This document shows, piece by piece, positions 34,322 to 43,069 of a stretch of 64,000 nt of DNA. The DNA comes from Terriglobia bacterium (GTDB lineage Bacteria > Acidobacteriota > Terriglobia > UBA7540): the NCBI GenBank assembly GCA_020072655.1, contig JAIQGH010000001.1, forward strand, positions 1 to 64,000, in the 5' to 3' direction. The number at the start of each line of letters is the position of its first letter. Within the stretch, counting starts at the first letter, position 1. The position numbers were made by a program, and so were the translations under genes. The notes under the pieces are model-generated. The model was not told where the DNA came from, did not search any database, and worked only from the letters and a program-made list of their open reading frames with translations.

Positions 34322-35497
34322 ATGGACCTACCTGCGATCCAATCCGCGCTGTCTGCAGCAAAACTCGATGGCTGGCTGTTCTACGACCACCACCGCCGCG
34401 ACCCGATTGCCTATCGTGTGCTGGGCATCAATCCGGCGATGTGCACGCGGCGGTGGTACTACCTGATCCCCGCTTCCGGAGAGCCGTTCAAGCTGGTCCA
34501 CCGCATCGAACGCGGGACGTTGGACGCTCTGCCGGGTGCAGTCCATGAATACTCTTCGTGGCGCGAACAGCGCGGAGAACTGGCATTGATGCTGGAGGGG
34601 AAGAAAAAGCTGGCGATGCAGTATTCGCGGCTGAACGACATTCCTTACATCGGCCTTGTCGATGCGGGAACTGTGGAGCTCGTCAAGAGCCATGGGGTGG
34701 AAGTGGTCTCCTCCGCCGACCTCGTGCAGCTCTTTGAGGCTCGCTGGTCCGAGGCCGCCCTGGAATCGCACCTCGAAGCCGGCAAGGCGGTGCACTTATT
34801 GGTGCGCCAGGCCTTCGAATACATTCGGGATTCTGTGCGGGCGGGCAAATCCACGGGAGAGTACGAAGTGCAGCAGGAGATCTTCCATCTTTATGAGAGC
34901 TGCGGAATCCAGTCTGACGAGCCGCTGGCCGTGTCCGTGAACGAAAACACCGGCAACCCGCATTACTCGCCCACGGCGGCGAGCTCGCGTCCCATTCGGC
35001 AGAACGATTTTGTTCTCATCGACGCTTGGGCAAAGTTGCGGATGCCCGGCGCCGTGTACTTTGACATTACATGGACCGGATATGTCGGAGAGCAGGTGCC
35101 TGCGCGCTACACGGAGATCTTCGATGTCGTGAAAGAAGCCCGCGACACCGCCGTGGACTTCGTTCAGCAAGCGGTGCGCCAAGGCCGCCCGATCCGCGGC
35201 TACCAGGTCGATGACGCGGCGCGTGGGGTGATCACTCGCCACGGGTACGGCGAATACTTCATTCACCGCACCGGCCACTCCATTGGGGAAGACGTTCACG
35301 GCAACGGCGCCAATATGGACAATTTCGAGATGCACGACGAGCGCCGCATCATTCCCTGCACGGGTTTTTCGATTGAGCCGGGAATCTATCTTCCCGAGTT
35401 TGGCGTCCGCAGCGAGGTGAATGCTTACGTGGAAGAGCACGAGGCCCGCGTCACCGGAGAGATTCAGCAGGCGATTATCCCGATCATGTCGCTTTAG
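34322..35497 (+). CDS. M24 family metallopeptidase (Xaa-Pro aminopeptidase/dipeptidase-like)
   Basis: A pita-bread-fold peptidase of 391 residues with a creatinase-like N-terminal domain (1-160). The dinuclear metal ligands are Asp in VLIDAWAK, Asp in YFDITWTG, His in FIHRTGHSIGEDVHG, and Glu in FSIEPGIYLPEFG and VRSEVNAYV. All five positions are filled, so it should be active. It starts at ATG 34322 behind GAAGAGGTGAG. The substrate is probably a proline-containing di- or tripeptide. Confidence 0.87.
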   Translation: MDLPAIQSALSAAKLDGWLFYDHHRRDPIAYRVLGINPAMCTRRWYYLIPASGEPFKLVHRIERGTLDALPGAVHEYSSWREQRGELALMLEGKKKLAMQYSRLNDIPYIGLVDAGTVELVKSHGVEVVSSADLVQLFEARWSEAALESHLEAGKAVHLLVRQAFEYIRDSVRAGKSTGEYEVQQEIFHLYESCGIQSDEPLAVSVNENTGNPHYSPTAASSRPIRQNDFVLIDAWAKLRMPGAVYFDITWTGYVGEQVPARYTEIFDVVKEARDTAVDFVQQAVRQGRPIRGYQVDDAARGVITRHGYGEYFIHRTGHSIGEDVHGNGANMDNFEMHDERRIIPCTGFSIEPGIYLPEFGVRSEVNAYVEEHEARVTGEIQQAIIPIMSL

Positions 35498-35512
35498 CTC
35501 GGTGGGACGGAC

Positions 35513-36835
35513 CTAACGCGGGGGTTCCGCGCTGGCCACCGGCGCGATCTTGGGGATCAGCCGATGGATTACGCCCATCGCCAGCGGATGCATCACGCCG
35601 GTGATGATAAACAACGGAACATAGGTGTGAAACCATTGGAGCGTGTAGCCCGCCACGGGCGCGATCACCATCCCTCCCACAGCGCCCGCTGCCCCGCCTA
35701 ATCCCACCACGAGCCCGACGTCCTTCTTGGGGAACATGTCGGAGGCCAGAGTAAAAACATTGGCTGACCAGCCCTGGTGGGCCGAGGTCGCGATGGAGAT
35801 CAGCGCCAGCGCCATCCACGCCGTGGGGGCGAATACGGCGACAATCCCCGTAGGCATACAGAAGGCGCAGATCAGCATGGCCGTCTTGCGCGCCCGGCTC
35901 AGCGGCCACCCACGCTTCATGAGGAAGCCGGAGAGCCATCCGCCCAGAACGCTGCCAGCGTCAGCGGCCAAAAAGGGAATCCAGGCGAAGTAGGCGATTT
36001 CCTGGAGCGTGAAACCGCGGCCTTGCGTCAGGTAAGAGGGAAGCCAGAAAATGTAGAACCACCAGATCGGGTCGGTCATGCCCTTGCCGAGGATGAATCC
36101 CCACGCCTGGCGATAAGCAAGGATCTTCTGCCAGGGCAACTTTGGCGCGTTCTCGGAAGCTGGATGTAACTCGCCGCTTCGGATGTGCTCGAGCTCTCTG
36201 GAAGTGATGCGGGGATGCTGCTCGGGCAGCCGATAGAACAACAGCCAGAACACCAGCCATACAAAACCCAACGCGCCAGTGACGACAAACGCTTCCTGCC
36301 AGCCATACCGGAGGGTCAGCCACACAACCAGCGGGGGAGTCGCGACCGCGCCGATATTGGTGCCGGCATTGAAAATGCCCGTGGCCAGGGCGCGCTCGCG
36401 CGGGGGAAACCATTCGGCCACGGCCTTGATGGCGGCCGGAAAGTTTCCGGCTTCGCCCGCACCCAAAAGAAAGCGGGCGACTCCGAACGAAAAGGCGCTG
36501 CGCGCCAAGGCGTGCCCCATGGCCGCCAGCGACCACCAGGCCATGGCGATCGCATAGCCCAACTTCGTGCCGACCCGGTCAATGAGGTGGCCCGACACCA
36601 TCATCATGAGGGCGTAGGCCACCTGAAAGGCAAAGACCATCCACCCGTAGTCGCTTTCCGTCCAGTGGAGCTGATCCTGAAGATGCGGTTTCAGAACTGC
36701 TACAGTCTGACGATTGATGTAATTGATCGTGCAGGCAGCAAATAAAAGAGCGCAAATGAACCAGCGCAAATGCGGCAGCTGGAATCGCGAGGAAGGTGAC
36801 ACGTCGCTGGCGGTGAATGTGGGTGGGCCGTCCAT
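35513..36835 (-). CDS. MFS permease of the anion:cation symporter type (hexuronate-like)
   Basis: A 440-residue, 12-helix MFS protein. The family marks are INYINRQTVAVLKPHLQ in helix 1, SGHLIDRVGTKLGYAIAM in the first loop, ARFLLGAGEAGNFPAAIKAVAEWFP in helix 4 and GTNIGAVATPPLV in helix 5. This set is typical of hexuronate/galactarate transporters. It lies downstream of iolB on the same strand with an array in between, so a sugar-acid or inositol-related substrate is plausible. Confidence 0.82.
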   Translation of the reverse strand: MDGPPTFTASDVSPSSRFQLPHLRWFICALLFAACTINYINRQTVAVLKPHLQDQLHWTESDYGWMVFAFQVAYALMMMVSGHLIDRVGTKLGYAIAMAWWSLAAMGHALARSAFSFGVARFLLGAGEAGNFPAAIKAVAEWFPPRERALATGIFNAGTNIGAVATPPLVVWLTLRYGWQEAFVVTGALGFVWLVFWLLFYRLPEQHPRITSRELEHIRSGELHPASENAPKLPWQKILAYRQAWGFILGKGMTDPIWWFYIFWLPSYLTQGRGFTLQEIAYFAWIPFLAADAGSVLGGWLSGFLMKRGWPLSRARKTAMLICAFCMPTGIVAVFAPTAWMALALISIATSAHQGWSANVFTLASDMFPKKDVGLVVGLGGAAGAVGGMVIAPVAGYTLQWFHTYVPLFIITGVMHPLAMGVIHRLIPKIAPVASAEPPR

Positions 36836-36985
36836 CTTATCCTCAAGGATCGAATTGGGCGTGTGATTCTACGATGAGTGCGGATTGGTGTCCAGGTCGG
36901 GTGACCGATGCGTCGGGTATTGATTCGAAGGACTTGACCCTCAGTTTGCGCTCCAGATTATCAATCGCCTCATGTCTTTCTGCTT

Positions 36986-37013
36986 GTCACTCGTCACTGG
37001 TCACTGGTCACTG
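36986..37013 (-). repeat. Heptad array containing the iolB stop
   Basis: Plus-strand units GTCACTC, GTCACTG, GTCACTG, GTCACTG. The last three are identical, making this the least degenerate array. The iolB stop (37008-37010) lies inside. Confidence 0.87.
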
Positions 37014-37823
37014 CCCTTTGACCCAAGCGTGGCGTGGATCGTCGGCCCAGGCGCCGTAACGGCGCTCCTCGCCCGCCAGCACCCAGGTGTAATGGAGTCG
37101 GTAGCCCGGAGCGGCGACGACGGGGTGATAGCCTTTGGGGAGAAGCACCGTGTCGCCGTCTTCAACCACGAAAACCGTTGAAAATCCCTCGGGATCGTCG
37201 GGTGCCGTGTAGGTCCAGATGAGCCCATAGCCCTGGGCAGGCCGAAGGCGGAAGAAATAGATTTCTTCCATCACGGCCTCCTTCGGCGGGTTCGCCCGAT
37301 CGTGCTTGTGTGGTGGGTAGCTGGACCAGTTCCCGGGCGGGTTGAGGGTTTCACCAGCGAGCAAGCGGTCGGCGGGGGCGTTCTCCGCCAGGGCAGAGTA
37401 AACAGTCCGTTGCCAGTTGTCGCGGCCCACTTCGCGGGTCACGACGTCCGAGCCCGCCAGCAGGCGCGGTTGAGCGGCGGAGTGGGAAGGGGCAGAGAAA
37501 ATGCCCATATCGAGGTTATCCGTGGAGGCTTCAATTTCGTACGCCGCGTGCGGGGGGAGGAACACCATCGTCGGCGGCCCCGAGAAGACATCGGCGCGTT
37601 CGCCGGCGGACGGGAAGGTGTGCTCGTCCCCGCTGCCGGACTTGATGCGCATGTCGGCACACCCGGAAAAGACGTCCAGGACGTACTCACGGGATCCGGT
37701 CTCACCGGTGTGTTTCTCCCCCTTGGCCAGAGTGAGACGGGCGAAGTCGAGGAAGCGCATCGTTCCCGGCGCAACCACCTGCTGAAGCCCCCCTCCCTTT
37801 TGCGCTTTGATGTGTCGATTCAT
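37008..37823 (-). CDS. iolB: 5-deoxy-glucuronate isomerase
   Basis: IolB converts 5-deoxy-glucuronate to 2-deoxy-5-keto-gluconate in myo-inositol breakdown. The 271-residue bicupin holds the metal-site motif GNWSSYPPHKHD (about residue 164) with EEIYFFRLRPAQGYG downstream and LLPKGYHPVVAAPGY. These are IolB hallmarks and separate it from KduI in the same superfamily. No other iol gene is in the window. The adjacent sugar-acid permease probably works with it. Confidence 0.88.
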   Translation of the reverse strand: MNRHIKAQKGGGLQQVVAPGTMRFLDFARLTLAKGEKHTGETGSREYVLDVFSGCADMRIKSGSGDEHTFPSAGERADVFSGPPTMVFLPPHAAYEIEASTDNLDMGIFSAPSHSAAQPRLLAGSDVVTREVGRDNWQRTVYSALAENAPADRLLAGETLNPPGNWSSYPPHKHDRANPPKEAVMEEIYFFRLRPAQGYGLIWTYTAPDDPEGFSTVFVVEDGDTVLLPKGYHPVVAAPGYRLHYTWVLAGEERRYGAWADDPRHAWVKGQ

Positions 37824-38353
37824 GATGGCCTCATCGAGTTTTTCTTGGGGGCGGAATTATATGACATATGTGGGTGGGAGGAGCAGACTCCTTTTCCCCG
37901 GTGAGCGGAGGGCGTCGCGGAGATGTGTGCAAAGGATTCTAAGGCAGTCGAGATCGAGGCCCGGCTAAATGCCGCACAACAGTTGGAAACCTGCTGCGCG
38001 TCCAGCCATTCTTTGGCGTGGGTCATGTAGCGCTTCCGATAGGATAGTAGGCCAATTTGATGTAGCGGGAGCTTTGCGCCGTTCGCCCACGAGCGGACGA
38101 GGTCAACTTGCCGCTGCAAATTGCAACAGCAGCCAGCACTTTGCCCTGAGGTACTCACGGCGGGATTTCCTCCTCTTTTAATGACCAAAGCGGTCATTGC
38201 CTCAGCCCCCCGAGTGCTGTCATAAACTACCGCTGGCGCGCCTGCGAGGATTTGGATTATAGTCAACATTACCAAAGTTTAAGCGCCCGCCTCCTGGCCG
38301 GTCACACAGGAAACCGGCCTAGGAGAATTCCGGGCAACGGAATTGACTCAGCC
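37824..38353. other. Intergenic region between iolB and the XRE regulator
   Basis: About 530 bases without a convincing gene; the one minus-strand frame here has no recognisable composition or motif. It holds the palindrome at 38180-38198, a pyrimidine-rich CCTCCTC stretch beside it, and AT-rich blocks near 37855-37875 and 38250-38285 that could be promoters of the divergent genes. Confidence 0.5.
38180..38198. promoter_or_regulatory. Candidate operator palindrome
   Basis: AATGACC (38180-38186), AAAGC, GGTCATT (38192-38198) is a perfect 7-base inverted repeat with a 5-base spacer, the geometry of a dimeric repressor site. It lies between divergent iolB and the XRE regulator gene. Confidence 0.5.
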
Positions 38354-39163
38354 ATGAACGGATCCTCGGGGTTGATTCCTCCCACGGCACCAGGAGCTCT
38401 TGGCAACCGCGCTGGACAGAAACTCAGGCAGATTCGCGAGCGGCTCAACCTCACGCTGCGTCTCGTGGAAGAGGCCAGCCTGGAAATCGCGGAAGCACAG
38501 GGCAGCTCGGAATACGTCGTTTCCACCGGACGTCTGAACCAGATCGAGAACGACGGATCCCTGCCCAGTATCTATAAGTTATATAGCCTCGCAGTAATAT
38601 TCCACCTCACCGTGGAAGAAACCCTGGCGCTCTATGGCATTCCGGTCGGCCGAACGGAGGAACTCCGGCTGAAAAGCCAGCAGGCGCGAACCCACCGATT
38701 TGCGGTGGAACTCGGCGACCCCCGTCGGCAGATCCACTTCCCCATCCGCTTCGACCCCGGATTCCGGCCGGAGGAAACGGTTTTCCTCTCTCGCGTGATT
38801 CAAGAGTGGGGGGAGATCCCGGTCGGGCTCCTCGCCACGCTCAACCTGAAGAGATATCTCTACGGTTACATCGGCCTGGAAGACCGGACGATGGCCCCCT
38901 TGCTGCGTCCCGGGTCCATCGTCCAGATTGACGAGTCCCGGCGCCGTGTCGCGAACGAAGGTTGGACGACGGAGTCTGACCGGCCGATCTACTTCCTTGA
39001 GCTTCGTTACAGTTACGAGTGCTGCTGGTGCTTTCAGAAAGGGCGAGAGTTGACCCTGATTCCTCATCCCCTTTCCAACCACGGTCCCCGCACCATCCGT
39101 GTTCCTGACGAGGGGGAAGTGCTAGGGCAGGTCGTGGGGGTCGCGATGCGGATCGTCCAGTAA
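38354..39163 (+). CDS. XRE-type helix-turn-helix regulator with S24-like C-terminal domain
   Basis: A 269-residue putative transcription regulator from ATG 38354. The N-terminal half has an XRE-type helical block (QKLRQIRERLNLTLRLVEEA, then RLNQIENDGSLPSIYKLYSL). The C-terminal half resembles LexA/CI-type S24 domains in pattern: MAPLLRPGSIVQIDESRR, a beta-rich middle, and a closing GEVLGQVVGVAMRI. An S24 protease Ser/Lys pair is not obvious, so it is probably non-cleaving. A TTG at 38252 would lengthen it by 34 residues of unlikely sequence. It overlaps the next gene tail to tail by 42 bases. Confidence 0.72.
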   Translation: MNGSSGLIPPTAPGALGNRAGQKLRQIRERLNLTLRLVEEASLEIAEAQGSSEYVVSTGRLNQIENDGSLPSIYKLYSLAVIFHLTVEETLALYGIPVGRTEELRLKSQQARTHRFAVELGDPRRQIHFPIRFDPGFRPEETVFLSRVIQEWGEIPVGLLATLNLKRYLYGYIGLEDRTMAPLLRPGSIVQIDESRRRVANEGWTTESDRPIYFLELRYSYECCWCFQKGRELTLIPHPLSNHGPRTIRVPDEGEVLGQVVGVAMRIVQ

Positions 39164-39631
39164 CTCCCAAAGGTCGGTCTGCCGCAAAACCTCCAGGATT
39201 ACCTCTACATTCTTGCTGAACAGCTCCCGAGCCAAGGGATGACAGTTCTGTGGGGGGAGGATCTGGTAGGCGCGCAATTGCTGCCAGGCCTGCACGAGGC
39301 GAGCTCTCTCGGCTTTGAGGGACTCGAAGAATCGCAGCAAATCCTGCGTTTGTTCCTGCAAACTCAAGGAGAGGAGATCCGCAAAGGCTTCGGCGTGGCA
39401 GTGCCGCAGGCCCTCGTCGACGGCCTCGCTGGAATACCGGGCCTCAAGGCCGTAATGATGGTAACGCCCCGTATTGTGATCGCGGAGTGACGCCAGGTAG
39501 ATCAAGCGGCTGAACCGTCCCGGGATGGCGTCGAGCGTGCGCTGTTCGAAGTCCTCGACGAGCAGATCAGCCTCGGCGCGATTCGCCTCTGGCTCGTCAT
39601 AGCTTCCGACTGGTTCTCCCATCGTTGCCAC
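39122..39631 (-). CDS. Conserved protein of unknown function
   Basis: A 169-residue, largely helical soluble protein. The block RFSRLIYLASLRDHNTGRYH followed by HYGLEARYSSEAV looks like a conserved core, and a long acidic helix follows (residues 90-165). It has no signal peptide. Start is GTG 39631 or ATG 39622. Its 3' end overlaps the XRE gene by 42 bases. I do not recognise a function. Confidence 0.65.
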   Translation of the reverse strand: MATMGEPVGSYDEPEANRAEADLLVEDFEQRTLDAIPGRFSRLIYLASLRDHNTGRYHHYGLEARYSSEAVDEGLRHCHAEAFADLLSLSLQEQTQDLLRFFESLKAERARLVQAWQQLRAYQILPPQNCHPLARELFSKNVEVILEVLRQTDLWELLDDPHRDPHDLP

Positions 39632-39645
39632 CGTCGCCTCGGATG

Positions 39646-39734
39646 GTAGCCTCGGTCAATTCGTTATTTGAATTGACCGTGGGTTCTTAAACGCCCAGAG
39701 GGCGCCCGGTCAGCAAAAGCCTGACCGTGGCTAC
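39646..39734. repeat. Paired GTAG-headed REP hairpins (BIME-like)
   Basis: Left unit: GTAG (39646-39649), stem CGGTCAATTC (39653-39662), loop GTTATTT, stem GAATTGACCG (39670-39679). Right unit, on the minus strand: GTAG (39734-39731), stem CGGTCAG (39727-39721), loop, stem CTGACCG (39713-39707). The heads read GTAGCCTCGGTCA and GTAGCCACGGTCA and face each other, giving a mirror-image pair 89 bases long. Confidence 0.78.
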
Positions 39735-39827
39735 CTCCTCTCCCGGGAGGAAGATGCAAACCATCATCCTCTCCGGCAAATCATACCATCTTGCCCTCAA
39801 TCTATTGCGAGGAATGCGCGGTGCGGA

Positions 39828-39854
39828 GTAGGGGAGGGCCTTTATGGCCCTCCC
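39828..39854 (+). repeat. GTAG-headed REP-like hairpin
   Basis: GTAG (39828-39831) directly precedes GGGAGGGCC (from 39832), loop TTTAT, GGCCCTCCC (39846-39854). The stem is perfect. No gene lies in the 39632-39932 gap besides these repeats. Confidence 0.68.
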
Positions 39855-39932
39855 GCGCGTAGAACGGCATGGGGAAGGGTATGCACCCGCCGAATGGTCA
39901 CGACAAGCGTGTCGCGCATGCCACGGATTGCC

Positions 39933-41093
39933 CTACCCGAGTCTAAACAGACCGACCGCGTTTGCCCCGAGGATCTTCAGCTTATCGCTCTCGGGTATCT
40001 CAAGGCTCCGTACGTAGTCGGGCCCATTCATGAACCAGTCACGCCGGATTGGATAGGATCCGCCATAGAGAATGTGATCGGCTCCGAGAACCTTCACTGC
40101 GCACTCCAACTGTGCTTTGCCCCACTGCGGCGCGCCCGAAAGATCAAAATAGAGGTTGTTGCGGAGGTAACCTCGAATCCGCTCCGTCTGATCCTGGAAA
40201 CGGTCCACAGCGTCACTGAAATTGGCACGCTCCGGAACCAACATGTTCGCAAAGGCGAAGAACCCGCCACCCAGCATCGAGTGGACAAGTTTCAGGTTTG
40301 GGAATTCCCCGAACATGCCACCGAACAACTCCCTCCCCACTGCGGTCCCCTGTGCGATACAACGGCCGTACTGACGCCTCTGGTTGGCGTATTTACTGAT
40401 CGACCGGTAGTCCACCGGCAGAGGCGTATGATGCACGACGACGGGCACGCCGAGTTGATTCAAGAAACTGAAATACGGCCTGAACTCCTCCTCATCCAGA
40501 TAAAGTTCTCCATAGTGTGCCGCCATCTGCACCCCTCGAAAACCAAGGCCGGTGATGCACCGCTCGACCTCCTTCAGGCTCTCTTTGGAGCCCCAGGGCG
40601 GCGCTACGGCCAGGGCGTAGAATCGCCCGGGGTACCGCTTCGTGTGCTCAGCCAAACCGTTGTTGATCAACTTGCAGGTCTCGAGGTCAACCCATTCCTG
40701 CCAGCACGGTAAGCGCAGCACGGCCTTATCGACTCTCGCTCGATCCATGTCCGCCACTTGGTCCCTGGAACTGTACTGGTTCTCTGCGTAGTTGAGCACC
40801 TCGTAGCCCTTCGGCATTTCAATCACGATTTGCCGCAGCTCTTTGCCTGGGATCCCCATCACCTTGGCATGAATCCCGTACTCCCTCGGAACTGCTCCGA
40901 TGAACCTCTCAAGCAGCGCGCTGTCCGAGAAAAGTGTCTCCGGAAGCCAGTGCATGTTGGCATCGACGACGATGGAAGAGGACAATCCGGACGCAACTGT
41001 TTCGCTTGACCGGGCGTTCGCAGCCACGCTGGCTCCGATTGTACCCGCTATTCCCAGTCTCATCACCTCTCGGCGGGTCATTTGCTGAGTCAT
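39933..41093 (-). CDS. Tat-exported amidohydrolase-2 (ACMSD-type) family protein
   Basis: A TIM-barrel protein of the amidohydrolase 2 group, 386 residues from ATG 41093, which has a clear AAAGGAGG upstream. The N-terminus MTQQMTRREVMRLGIAGTIG has the twin-arginine pattern of a Tat signal. The N-terminal metal motif, normally DxHxH, reads VVDANMHWLP, so the first His is Asn. The central His residues are kept (VVVHHTPLP and HSMLGGG). The late Asp of GSDYP reads GGSYP, so it is Ser. It may have lost or changed its catalytic metal. The substrate is unknown. Confidence 0.78.
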   Translation of the reverse strand: MTQQMTRREVMRLGIAGTIGASVAANARSSETVASGLSSSIVVDANMHWLPETLFSDSALLERFIGAVPREYGIHAKVMGIPGKELRQIVIEMPKGYEVLNYAENQYSSRDQVADMDRARVDKAVLRLPCWQEWVDLETCKLINNGLAEHTKRYPGRFYALAVAPPWGSKESLKEVERCITGLGFRGVQMAAHYGELYLDEEEFRPYFSFLNQLGVPVVVHHTPLPVDYRSISKYANQRRQYGRCIAQGTAVGRELFGGMFGEFPNLKLVHSMLGGGFFAFANMLVPERANFSDAVDRFQDQTERIRGYLRNNLYFDLSGAPQWGKAQLECAVKVLGADHILYGGSYPIRRDWFMNGPDYVRSLEIPESDKLKILGANAVGLFRLG

Positions 41094-41213
41094 TTCGCTG
41101 CCTCCTTTCCGTTGGGAGACGAAGCTGCCATGACTTTCGTTACAGGTTGAGCGAGGGTTCTCTGGCCCAGTTTGGATAGAGTCGGGCCGGCTGGGTTCTT
41201 CCCCGGCCAGAGC

Positions 41214-41244
41214 CGCAGACCTCAACGGCGGAGGTCTGCGCTAC
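41214..41244 (-). repeat. GTAG-headed REP-like hairpin
   Basis: On the minus strand GTAG (41244-41241) precedes CGCAGACCTC, a 7-base loop, and GAGGTCTGCG, a perfect 10-base stem. It lies between the DHS-like gene end and the amidohydrolase start. Confidence 0.72.
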
Positions 41245-41248
41245 GTTT

Positions 41249-42286
41249 CTATTTGGGAAACGAGAACCTGAGCTCAGGGCCCATCTCGAACGCCGGTTTT
41301 TTGCGTTTGCGGCTCAGACCCACATTTTCGGACAGCGCCGTCACCAAAATGGGCATGGCGATAGTGGAATCGCAATGCACGGTAACCATGCTGGCGTCGT
41401 GGGCAATCTTGCCCCAGCTTTGTGCCTCTTCGAAGGTGCACCCGGAAAGGCCACCCCAATGGGGAGCATCGGTCACGACCTGCAGGGCGTACTTATGGCC
41501 GTTGTTGGCCTGGCGCATGAAGGTGGCGGTGACTTCGCTCTGCTGGATGAAATTCTTAGGGGTTCCGCCGCCGAAGTAGATTACCCCACTCGACGGAGAC
41601 TCGCCCGCCAGCCGCGCCGTCTCCAGCACATCGCCGATTACGTCGAAGGTCAGCCGGTTCTTGCCCAGGAACCGATTCTCGGCAATTCCGATGCCGATCG
41701 AGGAATCGCCGATGGCGGGGCAATAGAGAGGAATGCTCGCCCTGTAGGCTGCCGTGACGATGCCGTCTTCCTTTGCCCGCTTGGAGATGTCCTTGCCCAG
41801 GAGGTACAGGAACTCTCGCGTCGTGTAAGGTCGCGACGCGTCAAGGGTCGAGGCGAAACGCCCGATGTAGGCATCCTCCTCGCGGAATTCCTCCTCGTCC
41901 GCCAGCGTGTCGTACATGCGGTCGATGAGATATTTCTGCAGGTCCACATCGTTGACGTTGGGCGAGCACTGGTAATGCCGCCGCCCCAGGCTTTCATGGA
42001 TGTCGTGGAAGAAATTGGCGCCCGTCGAGACCAGGCAGTCGATGAGCCGGTTCTTGATGACATACACCAGCAAGCGGCGCATCCCCGCGGGGACCATAGC
42101 CCCGGCGACGCCCATCATGATCATGGTGCGGTCGCGCAGCATCCGCTGCCAGACCTCGTAAGCCGTGGCCAGATTGCGCCCCTGGAAGGAGATGCCCTGC
42201 ATCTTCGCAAGCAGGCTGGCAACGTTCTTGCGGCGGTCGATCTCAAACGGCCGTGTCGGCCTTGACAGCATCTCCTGCTTGCGCAT
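41249..42286 (-). CDS. Deoxyhypusine synthase-like enzyme
   Basis: A member of the deoxyhypusine synthase family, 345 residues. In eukaryotes and archaea this NAD-dependent enzyme moves an aminobutyl group from spermidine to a lysine of eIF5A. Bacterial members are thought to act in polyamine synthesis, for example on putrescine-like acceptors. Visible family blocks are STGANFFHDIHESLG, YCPAIGDSSIGIGIAE, and FGGGTPKNFIQQSEV with the position of the active-site lysine, then TDAPHWGGLSGCTFEEAQSW. It lies 91 bases after pyruvoyl arginine decarboxylase, which supports a polyamine role. Confidence 0.85.
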   Translation of the reverse strand: MRKQEMLSRPTRPFEIDRRKNVASLLAKMQGISFQGRNLATAYEVWQRMLRDRTMIMMGVAGAMVPAGMRRLLVYVIKNRLIDCLVSTGANFFHDIHESLGRRHYQCSPNVNDVDLQKYLIDRMYDTLADEEEFREEDAYIGRFASTLDASRPYTTREFLYLLGKDISKRAKEDGIVTAAYRASIPLYCPAIGDSSIGIGIAENRFLGKNRLTFDVIGDVLETARLAGESPSSGVIYFGGGTPKNFIQQSEVTATFMRQANNGHKYALQVVTDAPHWGGLSGCTFEEAQSWGKIAHDASMVTVHCDSTIAMPILVTALSENVGLSRKRKKPAFEMGPELRFSFPK

Positions 42287-42377
42287 GGCAGCCCCCTTGA
42301 GGTTCGGTCTTCCGAATCACCGGTCGTGGCAGATTCCGCGGGGTAGCGAGGTAAGGTGGGAGATACGGTGCGGGGCG

Positions 42378-42932
42378 CTATTCCCCGATGCCCAGGAGAA
42401 TCGACGCGGCCAGGACCGTCGTCCACAGCCCCCGCTTGTCCCCGATGGCGGACTGGGTAATGTGCATCGTCCGGACGATCTTGTTGGAGATGCGATAGAT
42501 CTCCTTTTTTTCGTCCCAGCTCCGATCCGGATCGAATTCCACGCCCTGGGTCGTGGCGAGCATCTCGGCGGCCAGTTCCTCCGCGTACTCCCCGGCCACT
42601 TCTTCGGTCTCTCCGAACGAGTGGTGCTCGGAGAGATAGCCGAAGGCGTTGCGGTCCGTCGGGATGGCCACGCCCACCGACGCGGCGATCAGCCGATGCG
42701 GCTCGCGCGTCGAGTTCTCGCTCATCACGACGAAGGTGACTTGGCCGGGTTTGAGTTCTTTGATGCCTTCCGAACGGGAGACCAGCTTGCAGCGCGGCGG
42801 AAAGATGCTGGAGACGCGGACCAGATTGCAGGACGCAATCCCCGCGGAGCGCAGCGCCAACTCGAAACTCGTCAGCTTCTCGCGGTGCTTGCCGACGCCT
42901 TTGGTCAGAAACATCCGCTTCGGTACAAACAT
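42378..42932 (-). CDS. pdaD: Pyruvoyl-dependent arginine decarboxylase
   Basis: PdaD converts arginine to agmatine. The proenzyme cleaves itself at a Ser-Ser bond, and the new N-terminal serine becomes the pyruvoyl cofactor. The 184 residues include [14 protein letters not shown] at the start and the cleavage site [13 protein letters not shown] (about residue 42). The later block [16 protein letters not shown] and [13 protein letters not shown] fit the family. ATG at 42932. It probably forms an operon with the DHS-like gene, behind a promoter at 43041-43069. Confidence 0.92.
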   Translation of the reverse strand: MFVPKRMFLTKGVGKHREKLTSFELALRSAGIASCNLVRVSSIFPPRCKLVSRSEGIKELKPGQVTFVVMSENSTREPHRLIAASVGVAIPTDRNAFGYLSEHHSFGETEEVAGEYAEELAAEMLATTQGVEFDPDRSWDEKKEIYRISNKIVRTMHITQSAIGDKRGLWTTVLAASILLGIGE

Positions 42933-43040
42933 CCTGCGCCGTCCGCCCCTTCTCCGCTTTTACGAGATGACCGGCTGGTGCCGCGCCTCAACTCCGGCGA
43001 GGCAACATCAATCTGTGCCTGGGCAGTAAACAGTCTCGTA

Positions 43041-43069
43041 ACGTAACAAAAAGCCGAGAATAGTGTCAA
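43041..43069 (-). promoter_or_regulatory. Candidate promoter of the polyamine operon
   Basis: Minus-strand TTGACA (43069-43064), a 17-base spacer and TTACGT (43046-43041). The -35 box is perfect, the -10 weaker. It is about 110 bases upstream of the pdaD ATG. Confidence 0.5.

Noticed and set aside
37008-37823. KduI (5-keto-4-deoxyuronate isomerase)
   Set aside because: The GNWSSYPPHKHD motif and 271-residue length fit IolB of the same superfamily.
37820-38275. Minus-strand open frame of 151 codons upstream of iolB
   Set aside because: No ribosome site, no recognisable domain, mixed composition, and it covers a palindrome and promoter-like DNA.
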